Source: Rhizobium sp. NZLR1 (GTDB lineage Bacteria > Pseudomonadota > Alphaproteobacteria > Rhizobiales > Rhizobiaceae). Taken from it: a DNA stretch of 64,000 nucleotides. The notes beneath the pieces were generated by a model. It had not been told where the DNA came from. It did not search any database and was given only the letters and a program-made list of their open reading frames with translations. Within the stretch, counting starts at the first letter, position 1. The number at the start of each line of letters is the position of its first letter. Below are positions 1 through 7,763 of this stretch, in pieces. A program made the position numbers and the translations under genes. The stretch is from positions 253,501-317,500 of the forward strand of contig NZ_CP071632.1 in NCBI RefSeq assembly GCF_017357385.1. The letters are read 5' to 3'.

Positions 1-195
1 GGCCTGGTAATGCATGCCGCGCAGCGTCCCGCGCATGTGGTTCTGGGAGACGTTGCACTGCGGGTAGACGGGCACCAGACCCCGCGCCGCGAAGGTCTGT
101 GCGTCGAAGGTTCGTGCGAACATTCCCCGGTCGTCGGAGCGCGCGTCGACTTCCACGACAAAGGCGCCCGAAACCGCCGTCGGAAGGAATTTCAT
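1..195 (-). CDS. dTDP-4-dehydrorhamnose 3,5-epimerase family protein (partial, C-terminus outside window)
   Basis: The first 65 residues are visible and the rest lies beyond base 1. They carry the RmlC-family N-terminus: a DDRGMFARTF segment, then QCNVSQNHMRGTLRG ending in MHYQ, which matches the family's Q-N-S...LRG-HYQ substrate pocket. The family epimerises C3/C5 of NDP-4-keto-6-deoxyhexoses. The ATG overlaps the stop of the upstream methyltransferase gene as ATGA, so it is the last visible member of a coupled four-gene nucleotide-sugar operon. Given rfbF and rfbG upstream, the substrate is more likely CDP-linked than dTDP-linked; that is inference. Confidence 0.85.
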   Translation of the reverse strand, partial: MKFLPTAVSGAFVVEVDARSDDRGMFARTFDAQTFAARGLVPVYPQCNVSQNHMRGTLRGMHYQA

Positions 196-1427
196 CCGAG
201 CACCGTCAGTTCCGGCACGGCGACGGCAAAGCGTCCACCCCAGGCTCCGACCCTGCTGTTGGCCGCAACGACTTCGTTCTTGATGTTCCAGGGCAGGATG
301 AGAATGTAGTCCGGCCGCGTCTCGTCGATCTTCTCAGGCGCATAGATCGGCAACTTGCTTCCCGGCAGGAAGTGTCCCTGCTTGTGCGGATTACGATCGA
401 CCACGTAGTCGATCAGGTCGGTGCCGACACCGCAGAAATTCAGCAGCGTATTGCCCTTGGCTGCAGCGCCATAGGCAGCGACCGTCTTGCCGTTGCGCTT
501 GGCCTCGTTGAGGAAGGCGAGCAGCCCGTCCTTGATCGGCGCGACGCGGTTCTGGAAGGCCTCGTAGATCTCGACCTTGTCGAAGCCGGCAGCCGCCTCA
601 GCGGCGCGGACTTTGGCTAGGCCGTGACCGATTGCGTGAACCGTGGATGTTGCACGGCAGGCAAGCACGCGGAGGCTGCCGCCATGGGTCGGCAGTTCCT
701 CTACGTCGAATACATCGAGGCCGTGCGCGGCGAAGACTTTTTCGACGGCGAGCAGCGAAAGATAGTAGAAATGCTCGTGGTAGACCGTGTCGAACTGGAT
801 GTTTTCCATCAGCCGCAGCAGATGCGGGAATTCAACGCTGACAACGCCATCCGGCTTCAGAACGGCAGAGAGCCCGCCGACGAAGTCGTTGATATCAGGC
901 ACGTGGGCCAGCACGTTGTTGCCGATGACGATGTCGGCGGCAAGGCCGCGGGAGACGAGGTCGGCAGCGGTTTCCTTGCCGAAGAAGCGCGCTTCCGTAG
1001 GAACGCCGATCTGCCGCGCCACCTCCGCGACGTTCTCAGCCGGCTCGATGCCGAGCACCGGCACGCCGGCCTCGACGAAATGTTTGAGAAGATAGCCGTC
1101 ATTGCTCGCCACTTCGATGACCTGCGACGCCGCGGTAAGGCCGAAACGTTCGCGGGCCATGATGGTAAACTGGCGGGCATGCTCCACCCAGCCGTCGCTG
1201 TAGGAGGAGAAGTAGGCATAGTGGCTGAAGATGTCTTCCGGCGGGACGAAAGCATCGGCCTGCACCAGCCAGCATTCGGAACAGACGAAGGCGCGCAGCG
1301 GATAGGATGGCTCCGGCTGCTCGAGTTGCTCTTCCGTCAGATAGGCATTGGCGAGCGGCGTCGAGCCGAGGTCGACGAAACGATGCTTCAACGGAGCATC
1401 GCAAAACCGGCAATTGTGCGCTGTCAT
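192..1427 (-). CDS. NDP-hexose C-methyltransferase (NovU/TylC3-type)
   Basis: A 411-residue SAM-dependent methyltransferase with the layout of sugar C-3 methyltransferases. An N-terminal zinc-binding domain has Cys6/Cys9 and Cys49/Cys52. The Rossmann SAM motif VIEVASNDGYLL lies near residues 104-115. A C-terminal C-methyltransferase domain holds a second nucleotide-binding-like stretch (KTVAAYGAAAKGNTLL). Family members methylate a 4-keto-6-deoxy sugar nucleotide. Start and stop overlap both neighbours by four bases (ATGA), indicating coupled translation. In context it would make a branched CDP-sugar for lipopolysaccharide. The exact carbon methylated cannot be read from sequence. Confidence 0.88.
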   Translation of the reverse strand: MTAHNCRFCDAPLKHRFVDLGSTPLANAYLTEEQLEQPEPSYPLRAFVCSECWLVQADAFVPPEDIFSHYAYFSSYSDGWVEHARQFTIMARERFGLTAASQVIEVASNDGYLLKHFVEAGVPVLGIEPAENVAEVARQIGVPTEARFFGKETAADLVSRGLAADIVIGNNVLAHVPDINDFVGGLSAVLKPDGVVSVEFPHLLRLMENIQFDTVYHEHFYYLSLLAVEKVFAAHGLDVFDVEELPTHGGSLRVLACRATSTVHAIGHGLAKVRAAEAAAGFDKVEIYEAFQNRVAPIKDGLLAFLNEAKRNGKTVAAYGAAAKGNTLLNFCGVGTDLIDYVVDRNPHKQGHFLPGSKLPIYAPEKIDETRPDYILILPWNIKNEVVAANSRVGAWGGRFAVAVPELTVLG

Positions 1428-2488
1428 GATACTGCTTCCTCATATGCCGCGATCTGGCCGAGCGAGAAGGCGCGCATGTCTTCGCCCTCGCGGTTGGCTT
1501 TGTACCAGGCGGCAGTCCAGTCGATGGTCTGTTGCAGGCTCAGCCGCGGGCGCCAGCCGATGGTGTCGAGCGCGAGCGCCGAGCTCAGGGTCAGCGCCGG
1601 CGCTTCGGGCAGATGTTCCCCCGGCGCCAGCCGCCACACGTCTTCGACGCGATGCGCACGCCCGAGCGCCTCGGCAAGTTCGGAAACAGTGGCGAAGCTT
1701 TCGGGATGCGGGCCGAAATTCAACGCATTCGGCAGATCCTTGACGCGTTCCTCGGTCAGCGCTTTCGCGAAGCCGAGATAACCGCCAAGCGGCTCCAGTA
1801 CGTGCTGCCAGGGGCGGATCGCCGCGGGATAACGCAGCATGATCGGCTGGTTGCTTTCGAAGGCGCGGATGAAATCCGGGATCAGCCGATCCCTGGACCA
1901 GTCGCCGCCGCCGATGACATTACCGGCGCGCACCGTGGCGAGCCTGAGATCTCGGCCATTGAAAAAACTGTCGCGGTAGCTCTGGCAGATGAGTTCGGTA
2001 CAGGCTTTGGAATTGCTGTAAGGATCCTTGCCTCCGAGCGTATCGGTCTCGACGAAGGGGATGCCGCTGCCATTATTGGCGTAGACCTTGTCCGAGGTGA
2101 TGACCAGCACTGTTTTGACGGAGGGCGTCTGCCTGACTGCGTCGAGAACATTTGCCGTTCCCATGACATTGGTCGAGAAGGTCTCGGCCGGGTTCTCATA
2201 GGAACGCCGCACCAGCGCCTGCGCCGCCATATGGATGACGATCTCCGGCTCGAAACGCCTGGAGAGAGAAAGAAGCGCCTCGGCGTCGCGGATATCGACG
2301 ATGTGATGGCCGCGATCGTCCCAGGGAGCGAGTTTCCGATAGAGTGACGGTTCGGTCTCAGGCGCCAGGGAAACCGCGCTCACCTCAGCGCCGAGCCGTT
2401 CCAGCCACAGGGAAAGCCAGGAACCCTTGAAGCCGGTATGGCCGGTGAGGAAAACCCGCCGCCCTTTCCAGAAATCGGTCAGGCCCAT
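1424..2488 (-). CDS. rfbG: CDP-glucose 4,6-dehydratase
   Basis: An extended SDR that converts CDP-glucose to CDP-4-keto-6-deoxyglucose. It shows the NAD motif TGHTGFKGSWL close to the N-terminus, TSDK, and the catalytic YSNSK pair, which are the diagnostic RfbG pattern. The chosen start (MGLTDF) gives 354 residues; an in-frame ATG three codons upstream (2497) is possible and would deepen the overlap with rfbF. It overlaps the rfbF end by 10 bases and its own stop overlaps the methyltransferase start. It supplies the 4-keto sugar used by the two downstream genes. Confidence 0.93.
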   Translation of the reverse strand: MGLTDFWKGRRVFLTGHTGFKGSWLSLWLERLGAEVSAVSLAPETEPSLYRKLAPWDDRGHHIVDIRDAEALLSLSRRFEPEIVIHMAAQALVRRSYENPAETFSTNVMGTANVLDAVRQTPSVKTVLVITSDKVYANNGSGIPFVETDTLGGKDPYSNSKACTELICQSYRDSFFNGRDLRLATVRAGNVIGGGDWSRDRLIPDFIRAFESNQPIMLRYPAAIRPWQHVLEPLGGYLGFAKALTEERVKDLPNALNFGPHPESFATVSELAEALGRAHRVEDVWRLAPGEHLPEAPALTLSSALALDTIGWRPRLSLQQTIDWTAAWYKANREGEDMRAFSLGQIAAYEEAVS

Positions 2489-3252
2489 TGCTTCCACGGC
2501 GCCTTCCCGGAATTCCAGAGTTCTTCCAGATGGGTGCGCTCGCGAAGCGTATCCATCGGCTGCCAGAAGCCGTCATGCTTGAAGGCGGCAAGCTGGTTGT
2601 TGGCGGCAAGCCATTCCAGCGGTCCGGCTTCCCAAATCGTGTCGTCGCTTGGGATGAGATCGACCACCGAAGGGTCGAGCACGAAGAAGCCGCCATTGAT
2701 ACGCTGGCCGTCGCCTCGAGGTTTCTCGACGAAGGAGGTGATGAACTGGCCTTCGATATTCGTGGCGCCGTAGCGTCCGGGCGGGGTTACCGCGCACATC
2801 GTCGCCTTCAGGCCGTGATCGCGATGGAAGGCGACTTCGGCGGCGATGTCGATGTCGCCGACACCGTCGCCATAAGTCATGCAGAAGGGTTCGCCTGGTG
2901 TCAGATGGTCGCGAATGCGCCCGAGACGGCCGCCGGTCATCGAATGCATGCCGGTATCGACCACGGTCACGCGCCAGTTCGGTCGTTTACCGCCGTGATA
3001 GTTGATACTGTTGGCGCCGAGGTCGACGGTGATGTCGCTGTGGTGCAGAACAAGGTTTACGAAATATTCCTTGATCATATAGCCCTTGTAGCCGGCGCAG
3101 ATGATGAAATCATCGAGCCCGTGATGGGCATAGATGTTCATGATGTGCCAGAGGATCGGCATGCCGCCGATCTCGACCAGGGGCTTAGGCCGGACGCTGG
3201 TCTCTTCGGCGAGGCGCGAACCCAGACCACCGGCGAGAATTACGACTTTCAT
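2479..3252 (-). CDS. rfbF: glucose-1-phosphate cytidylyltransferase
   Basis: A 257-residue nucleotidyltransferase that makes CDP-glucose from glucose-1-phosphate and CTP. The N-terminal signature GGLGSRLAEETSVRPKP matches RfbF/DdhA, followed by the family segments MTYGDGVGDIDI and the C-terminal LEELWNSGKAPWK. It is the first gene of the operon rfbF-rfbG-methyltransferase-epimerase. No clear -35/-10 was identified upstream. Full length for the family. Confidence 0.95.
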   Translation of the reverse strand: MKVVILAGGLGSRLAEETSVRPKPLVEIGGMPILWHIMNIYAHHGLDDFIICAGYKGYMIKEYFVNLVLHHSDITVDLGANSINYHGGKRPNWRVTVVDTGMHSMTGGRLGRIRDHLTPGEPFCMTYGDGVGDIDIAAEVAFHRDHGLKATMCAVTPPGRYGATNIEGQFITSFVEKPRGDGQRINGGFFVLDPSVVDLIPSDDTIWEAGPLEWLAANNQLAAFKHDGFWQPMDTLRERTHLEELWNSGKAPWKQWA

Positions 3253-3548
3253 CCCGAGCGAACTCCAGAGTGTTTAGAAACAATTATGGTTTCCGGCCTG
3301 CCCGGCGAGGCAATCCGGCATGCGGGGCGCTCACAGGCGGCACGGCCGTATGCCCATCCTGGTCCCGGTATCCGATTTCGTTCTTGTGCGAGGCTTGCGG
3401 GGGTGTCGGACGAGGCGGCCGCGCTTTCGGCAGGCCATGCGTTGAGCAATGAAACAGCCCCGCTTGGCCGCACTCGTCACGCATCCATTGCCGAGGCCGT
3501 CGATAGAAAACGGCTCTATCGGGCAACGATAGCGCCTCCCGCCTTCCC
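3253..3548. other. intergenic region between rfbF and the DUF982 gene
   Basis: About 300 bases between divergent genes with no credible coding sequence; the ORFs here lack ribosome sites and family resemblance. It should contain the rfbF promoter, not resolved by eye. Near its right end the hexamer CGATAG occurs three times, at 3501-3506, inverted at 3516-3521, and at 3527-3532, just upstream of a sigma-54-like promoter. Confidence 0.5.
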
Positions 3549-3565
3549 CGGCACGCTTTTTGCAT
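3549..3565 (+). promoter_or_regulatory. candidate sigma-54 (-24/-12) promoter
   Basis: The sequence CGGCACGCTTTTTGCA places the invariant GG (3550-3551) and GC (3562-3563) exactly ten bases apart, as in the RpoN consensus YTGGCACGRNNNTTGCW. It differs at the T before GG and at the R position. It lies about 37 bases upstream of the DUF982 start codon. This is a visual match only; no enhancer-binding protein site was recognised with confidence. Confidence 0.5.
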
Positions 3566-3601
3566 TGTTACTAATATTCTAACTCTTGGGGAGAAAGTGC
3601 C

Positions 3602-3898
3602 ATGCAATGGAACACATCGGCGGATTTTGCGCCTCTCGTTCTCTTTCTCGGCGACCGGCACAAGCGCAAGATCGTCAGGACGCTCCACGACGCAGCCGAA
3701 GTTCTGATGGTGGACTGGCCGTTTGAGGATGGAGAGGAGTACGTGGCGGCGGTGAAGGCTTGCGCCGATGCCGTCATGGGGCAAGCGGGGATGGACCGAC
3801 TCAGAGAATTGCTTCTGAGCGCCGCCAGAGAGGCCGGCATGGGGGTTCTGACCGTTATTCCAGACAGCAGGAATACGACGGTCGAAATGGCCGCGTGA
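3602..3898 (+). CDS. DUF982 domain protein
   Basis: A 98-residue soluble protein of the DUF982 family, which is largely confined to rhizobia and relatives and has no known function. The family pattern is visible: a central WPFEDGEEY segment, then KACADAV and the C-terminal LLSAAREAGM. A good ribosome site (GGGGAGA) precedes the ATG by six bases. It stands alone and is preceded by a sigma-54-like promoter, which would suggest nitrogen- or symbiosis-linked expression; that link is inference. Confidence 0.8.
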   Translation: MQWNTSADFAPLVLFLGDRHKRKIVRTLHDAAEVLMVDWPFEDGEEYVAAVKACADAVMGQAGMDRLRELLLSAAREAGMGVLTVIPDSRNTTVEMAA

Positions 3899-4247
3899 AG
3901 GCCATCAACCACGCCATCACGCGCCGGCCAAAGCGGCGCTGACGCATGAGATGCACATGCTGCGAACCGCCCGATAAGGGAAAGCTCTGCTGATGGCTCC
4001 CGCAGGATACCGGTCCGCCGGCCGCTTACTGTCGACAGATGCACACGTCGTCCCGAAAAAAACCTCACTTCGGAATCCCGAAATTCCCCCGCTTCGGGAT
4101 TCCGAAATCCGCCGGGTTTTGCGAGGTGTTGCCGTGGCGAAACATCCAATGATTTCAAGTCGGCAACCAATTTCGGGATTCCGAAGTGCTATATAGAATA
4201 TGGGAGGAGTTCGCGGAATCGCCGCTATTCTTGTCCCGAAGAGACGG
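3899..4247. other. intergenic region with three 14-bp operator-like repeats
   Basis: No gene is supported in these roughly 350 bases. The region is less GC-rich than its surroundings and holds three copies of the near-palindrome TTCGGGATTCCGAA (listed separately). The last copy is followed by a TATAGAAT-like -10 box and by a 19-codon reading frame from 4200 that I do not consider a gene. It looks like the control region of a locus that is no longer present. Confidence 0.5.
4069..4185. repeat. three copies of TTCGGGATTCCGAA
   Basis: The 14-mer lies at 4093-4106 and 4172-4185 on the plus strand and, as its reverse complement TTCGGAATCCCGAA, at 4069-4082. The copies are identical. Each is nearly palindromic, as expected for a dimeric helix-turn-helix repressor. 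Spacing is 10 bases between the first pair and 65 to the third. No regulator gene is adjacent. Confidence 0.7.
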
Positions 4248-4538
4248 TTAGGCCTCTAGATCAAGCTGGAGTGGAGTGCTGGCTGCTTCGGCTACTTTAG
4301 CCTTCCGATTTTTTGCCGCACGGCGTGGTGGCTTTGTGATCTTTGGCAAAGTGTCGGAGCCGAACTCGTCTGACTCGGAGCCGACCAGCAGCGGATAGGC
4401 AGCAAGCGCCGCACCGGCCGAGGATACATCAACGACCTGGTTGGGCGGAGGCATTTCAATGGCCGGCTTGGCGGCTGGCGCCTCGCGCGCCTTTGAAGGC
4501 TCAGGGGCGCTGGCTACGGATGTGGCGTATCGGATCAT
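4248..4538 (-). CDS. small SOS-box-controlled protein of unknown function
   Basis: A 96-residue protein I do not recognise. The start is set by GGAG eight bases before the ATG at 4538; a longer frame to 4676 lacks a ribosome site. It is rich in Ala and Pro, probably disordered, with a basic patch (PPRRAAKNRKAK) near residues 69-80. It ends in PLQLDLEA, whose QLDL resembles the beta-clamp-binding pentapeptide QL(S/D)LF. A perfect GTTC-N7-GTTC LexA site lies 17 bases upstream. An SOS-induced replication or division effector is a hypothesis only. Confidence 0.55.
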   Translation of the reverse strand: MIRYATSVASAPEPSKAREAPAAKPAIEMPPPNQVVDVSSAGAALAAYPLLVGSESDEFGSDTLPKITKPPRRAAKNRKAKVAEAASTPLQLDLEA

Positions 4539-4554
4539 CACAAGGCTCCATTTT

Positions 4555-4569
4555 GTTCGCTTTATGTTC
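4555..4569 (-). promoter_or_regulatory. LexA SOS box (GTTC-N7-GTTC)
   Basis: GTTC at 4555-4558 and GTTC at 4566-4569 are separated by exactly seven bases, matching the alphaproteobacterial LexA operator. It lies 17-31 bases ahead of the small gene's start codon. On the minus strand it overlaps a plausible -10 (CATAAA) placed 19 bases after TTGACT, so LexA binding would block transcription. Confidence 0.7.
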
Positions 4570-4760
4570 CATTCGGCAATGAACAAGTCAATGGCGGCTG
4601 GGTATCGGCGACCGGCATACGCGTTAATATGGATTTTGAAAGTCCGTGGAATTGAGCAGGCAAGCCTTGAACGCATTGCTGCTGGCCTGTTTCCACAGGC
4701 ACAAATGCGTAAATTTTGGATAGGCTTAACTCCTTGATCCGGTAGCGATCAAGAATGGAA

Positions 4761-4847
4761 TGGTGCCCAGAAGAGGACTCGAACCTCCACACCCTTTCGG
4801 GTACCAGCACCTGAAGCTGGCGCGTCTACCAATTCCGCCATCTGGGC
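4761..4847 (-). tRNA. tRNA-Leu (anticodon CAG)
   Basis: On the minus strand the 87-nt sequence starts GCCCAGATGGCGGAATTGG and ends CTGGGCACCA, with the CCA encoded. The acceptor stem GCCCAGA/TCTGGGC, the anticodon stem CCAGC/GCTGG with loop TTCAGGT, a long variable arm (ACCCGAAAGGGT) and GGTTCGAGTCC in the T arm are all visible. The long variable arm and CAG anticodon identify leucine. The 3' end faces the accessory strip at 3.6-4.7 kb. Confidence 0.96.
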
Positions 4848-5015
4848 GACGGAGAGCGATGTAAGGGGGCGGCTCCTGACTGTCAACCGGGTTTTTGAAG
4901 TTTTTCTGACAGTTGGCGAAAAACAGTCGGTCATATGAGAGGGAGCGGCCGGAGGGCAGGCATAGCGCTTCGCTTGGTACGCCCTATATAAAGGAAATAT
5001 CGAAAGGAATCCCTC

Positions 5016-5438
5016 ATGCCCGTTGTCCGCATGCTAGTGTTCGCCGGTCTTCTCGCCGTTCTCGCGCCTGCCATGGCGGGCGCTGATTCGCTGAAGCTGG
5101 GCAAGCCGGGGATCGGGCCGCTCAACACCGGATCGACGCTCTGCGATTTTCGCGGGTGCTTCGGTTTCGGGCCGCAGCAATGGCATCGACCCGCCTATGT
5201 CCAGCCGAATTACCGCCCGCGCGGCGCGACGGGTCCGACCTATTACCAGCCGGGTGCGGCTGGCCGGCCGCAGCTGACCTATGAGCCGCCGCCGGTGCGC
5301 CGGCTGCAGCCGAAGGTGGCTGACAAGAACAGCCATGTCGCCTGGTGCAGCAATGAATACCGCTCCTACGATCCAAGAACGGATCGCTTCCTCACCTATG
5401 AAGGCATCTACAAGACCTGCCGCTCGCCCTATCGCTGA
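5016..5438 (+). CDS. BA14K-family secreted protein
   Basis: A 140-residue exported protein. It has a signal peptide (MPVVRMLVFAGLLAVLAPAMAGA), a Pro/Tyr-rich middle, and a C-terminal BA14K domain: HVAWCSNEYRSYDPRTDRF then TYEGIYKTC. The family includes an immunoreactive 14-kDa Brucella antigen with lectin-like activity and is common in Rhizobiales. The likely location is periplasm or outer surface. It stands alone, converging with the Rdx gene. Confidence 0.85.
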   Translation: MPVVRMLVFAGLLAVLAPAMAGADSLKLGKPGIGPLNTGSTLCDFRGCFGFGPQQWHRPAYVQPNYRPRGATGPTYYQPGAAGRPQLTYEPPPVRRLQPKVADKNSHVAWCSNEYRSYDPRTDRFLTYEGIYKTCRSPYR

Positions 5439-5448
5439 GTTGCCGCCG

Positions 5449-5742
5449 TTAGCTTTCGAGCAAGGCGCGGTCGACATGACCGAGATCGCGGCCGGGCTCG
5501 ATGATATCGCGCACCCGCTGCTTCAGTTCCTTCGGCCCGGGAAAGCCGCCGTCGCGCTTGCGCTCCCAGATCAGATCGCCGTTGACGCGGATCTCGAAAT
5601 TGCCGCCGGTGCCGGGGATCAGCGCTACTTCCCCGAGACTGTCGGAAAAAGTGTGCAGCAGCTCCTGCGCCATCCAGGCGGCGCGCAGCAGCCAGTTGCA
5701 CTGAGTGCAGTAGAGGATCGAGACACGGGCTTTTTCGGTCAT
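5449..5742 (-). CDS. Rdx/SelT-SelW-SelH family protein
   Basis: A 97-residue protein with the selenoprotein-W-like fold. The redox motif C-x-x-C appears as YCTQCNW near residues 11-17, followed by the family's GTGGNFEIRVNGDLIWERK and GGFPGPKELK segments. Cys replaces the selenocysteine found in animal homologues. The function is a presumed thiol redox role with no defined substrate. The start is chosen at MTEKAR because AAAAGGAG precedes it; the upstream extension to 6054 has no ribosome site and overlaps the next gene. Confidence 0.85.
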   Translation of the reverse strand: MTEKARVSILYCTQCNWLLRAAWMAQELLHTFSDSLGEVALIPGTGGNFEIRVNGDLIWERKRDGGFPGPKELKQRVRDIIEPGRDLGHVDRALLES

Positions 5743-5862
5743 GGCAGACTCCTTTTCTCTGCGCTGATGTAAGCCCTGTTGTTGGCGCGCGCAATCGCCA
5801 GCGTCTTGCGCGCCACCCGCCGGCATGGTCTCTTCCTCTATCGGCAATACCGGGAAAAACCC

Positions 5863-6600
5863 ATGCGAGTCGCAGTCATCGAAAATATGAAGAACACCGG
5901 CCTCGGCGCGCTTGCCGCTGCACTCCATGAGGCGGAAGCGGAGATCGAGTGGTTCCGGGTGTGGCAGGACGGCGTCCTGCCGCCGGATATATCCGGCCAT
6001 GACGCGCTTGTCGTTCTTGGTGGCGAGCAGAGCGCGCTGGATGACGAGACGCACCCCTATCTGCCGGAGCTCGTCCGGCTTTCGCGCCGCTTCGGCGATG
6101 CCGGCAAGGCCGTGCTCGGCATCTGCCTCGGTAGCCAGATCCTCGCCCGCGCCTATGGCGGCGACAATTTGCTAGGAAGCGCCCGCGAATTCGGCTGGCA
6201 CGGGATCGGCGTCACCGAGGAGGGCCAGGCCGACCCGCTGCTGTCGGCGCTTGGCGGCGAATTCACCATCTTCGAATGGCATGTCGATACGTTTTCCCTG
6301 CCCGCCGGCGCGGTGCGTCTGGCGACAAGCCCTGTCGCCGAGAACCAGGCTTTCCGCATCGGCCGCGCCGTCTATGGCACCCAGTTCCATTTCGAGGCCA
6401 ATTCCGCGGTCGTCGCGCAATGGAAGGCCGAATTCCCCGATACGATCGAGCGCATCGCGCCAGGCTGGCTGGAGAGCCATGCCGAACTGGCGGCAAGACA
6501 TGGGCGTGGCGCCGATGCCGCGGGCCTTGCCATCGCCCGCGCCTGGGTCAGCCTGATCGAAGCAGACGAGATCGAGATGCTGTCAGAGGCCTCGGCGTGA
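5863..6600 (+). CDS. class I glutamine amidotransferase-like protein
   Basis: A 245-residue stand-alone GATase1 domain. The nucleophile elbow is GICLGSQIL and the catalytic His/Glu is QFHFEA, so the Cys-His-Glu triad is present. Such proteins resemble GMP synthase amidotransferase subunits or gamma-glutamyl hydrolases; the real substrate is unknown. The start is at [10 protein letters not shown]. It is followed 11 bases later by an acetyltransferase gene on the same strand, possibly co-transcribed. Confidence 0.85.
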   Translation: MRVAVIENMKNTGLGALAAALHEAEAEIEWFRVWQDGVLPPDISGHDALVVLGGEQSALDDETHPYLPELVRLSRRFGDAGKAVLGICLGSQILARAYGGDNLLGSAREFGWHGIGVTEEGQADPLLSALGGEFTIFEWHVDTFSLPAGAVRLATSPVAENQAFRIGRAVYGTQFHFEANSAVVAQWKAEFPDTIERIAPGWLESHAELAARHGRGADAAGLAIARAWVSLIEADEIEMLSEASA

Positions 6601-6611
6601 GAGGCGAGGTC

Positions 6612-7160
6612 ATGCCGGCAAGCGAACGCGAGAAGATGGCGGCAGGCGAATGGTATTGCTGCCTCGATGACGAACTCGATCTCTTGCGCCGGCAGGCGCG
6701 CCGGGCTGTCCATGCCCACAATACGCTGCCGCCGGACGAACGCGGCGCCATGGCGCCAGCCCTGAGGGCGCTCTTTGCGGGCATGGCACCCGATGTCTTC
6801 ATCGAAGCGCCGTTTCACTGCTCCTACGGCATCAACATCACTCTCGGCGAGCGCGTCTATTTCAATGCCGGCTGCACCATCCTCGATTCCGGCCGGGTGA
6901 CCATCGGCGACCGCACCATGTTCGGCCCCGGCGTGCGGATCTATTGCGCCGAACATCACAAGGACCCGACGCTTCGCAGCCGGGGCATCGAGATCGCTCG
7001 GCCGGTCGTTTTCGGCAGCGACGTCTGGATCGGCGGCGGCGCCATCATCCTCGGCGGCGTCGCGATCGGCGATGGTGCGATCGTCGGCGCCGGCGCCGTG
7101 GTGACCAGGGATGTGCCGGCGAACGCCACCGTGATCGGCAACCCGGCGCGCGCTCGATAG
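6612..7160 (+). CDS. maltose/galactoside O-acetyltransferase family protein
   Basis: A 182-residue left-handed beta-helix acetyltransferase (LbH-MAT-GAT, the NodL/Maa/LacA group). The N-terminus [11 protein letters not shown] and the central hexapeptide repeats [20 protein letters not shown] are typical. The catalytic His lies in AEHHKDP, and [19 protein letters not shown] closes the helix. It acetylates a sugar hydroxyl with acetyl-CoA. Sequence alone does not tell whether the substrate is a free sugar or a glycan; no nod genes are nearby. Confidence 0.88.
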   Translation: MPASEREKMAAGEWYCCLDDELDLLRRQARRAVHAHNTLPPDERGAMAPALRALFAGMAPDVFIEAPFHCSYGINITLGERVYFNAGCTILDSGRVTIGDRTMFGPGVRIYCAEHHKDPTLRSRGIEIARPVVFGSDVWIGGGAIILGGVAIGDGAIVGAGAVVTRDVPANATVIGNPARAR

Positions 7161-7224
7161 GCTTCGCCCAAATTCATCTGTCGCGGCATGCAGGCCAAAG
7201 CCCCCGCCAGCATTCGTTGCCCGG

Positions 7225-7653
7225 CTAAAGGCCGCTGTCGGCTCGCGCATCGTAGCGTTGCCGCGCGGCGATGATGCCGGCCTGGTTCTGCTCGGTCCAC
7301 AGCACCAGCGAACGGATCGTTTCGTGCAGCGTGCAGCCGAGCGGCGTCAACGCGTAATCGACCTTCGGCGGCACGACCGGATAGACGGTGCGCTCGATGA
7401 TACCGTCCCGCTCCAGGTGCCGCAGCGTCGTCGTCAGCATGCGCTGGCTGATGCCGTCGATATTCCTCTTCAATTCCGTGAAGCGAAGCGTGCGTTTTTC
7501 GAGCAGCGCAATGACGAGCAGCGACCATTTGTCGGCGATCCGGTCGAGGATCTGCCGGACCTCGCATTCCTCGCGCGCATCCCATTGCAGGACGTCATAA
7601 TTCTTGCCGGTGCTGCAAATGTCACTCGGTGAGTTTGAAGTGCCTTCTTCCAT
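7225..7653 (-). CDS. HxlR-family transcriptional regulator
   Basis: A 142-residue winged-helix regulator. It has the HxlR Cys near residue 30 (EECEVRQ), the core ILDRIADKWSLLVIALL, then FTELKRNIDGISQRMLTTTLRHLERDG as the recognition helices and wing. It is divergent from an MFS efflux gene whose expression it probably controls. The shared 110-base gap contains a 9-bp inverted repeat with one mismatch. Confidence 0.9.
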   Translation of the reverse strand: MEEGTSNSPSDICSTGKNYDVLQWDAREECEVRQILDRIADKWSLLVIALLEKRTLRFTELKRNIDGISQRMLTTTLRHLERDGIIERTVYPVVPPKVDYALTPLGCTLHETIRSLVLWTEQNQAGIIAARQRYDARADSGL

Positions 7654-7677
7654 GGTGCCGGATCATGTCTTAACTAG

Positions 7678-7704
7678 GCTTCGGTTACAAGAGGGAACCG
7701 AGGC
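7678..7704. promoter_or_regulatory. inverted repeat between HxlR and MFS genes
   Basis: GCTTCGGTT (7678-7686) and AACCGAGGC (7696-7704) form arms that pair except at one position, around a nine-base spacer. The placement between divergent start codons suggests the HxlR operator. No footprint data. Confidence 0.4.
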
Positions 7705-7763
7705 ATGAAAAGTAACTCGCCTCATCCCCGTTGTTTCAGCTCGTCAACCGAAGGAACGGATCC

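Noticed and set aside
4200..4259. 19-codon ORF after the third 14-mer repeat
   Set aside because: Too short, no ribosome site and no recognisable product.
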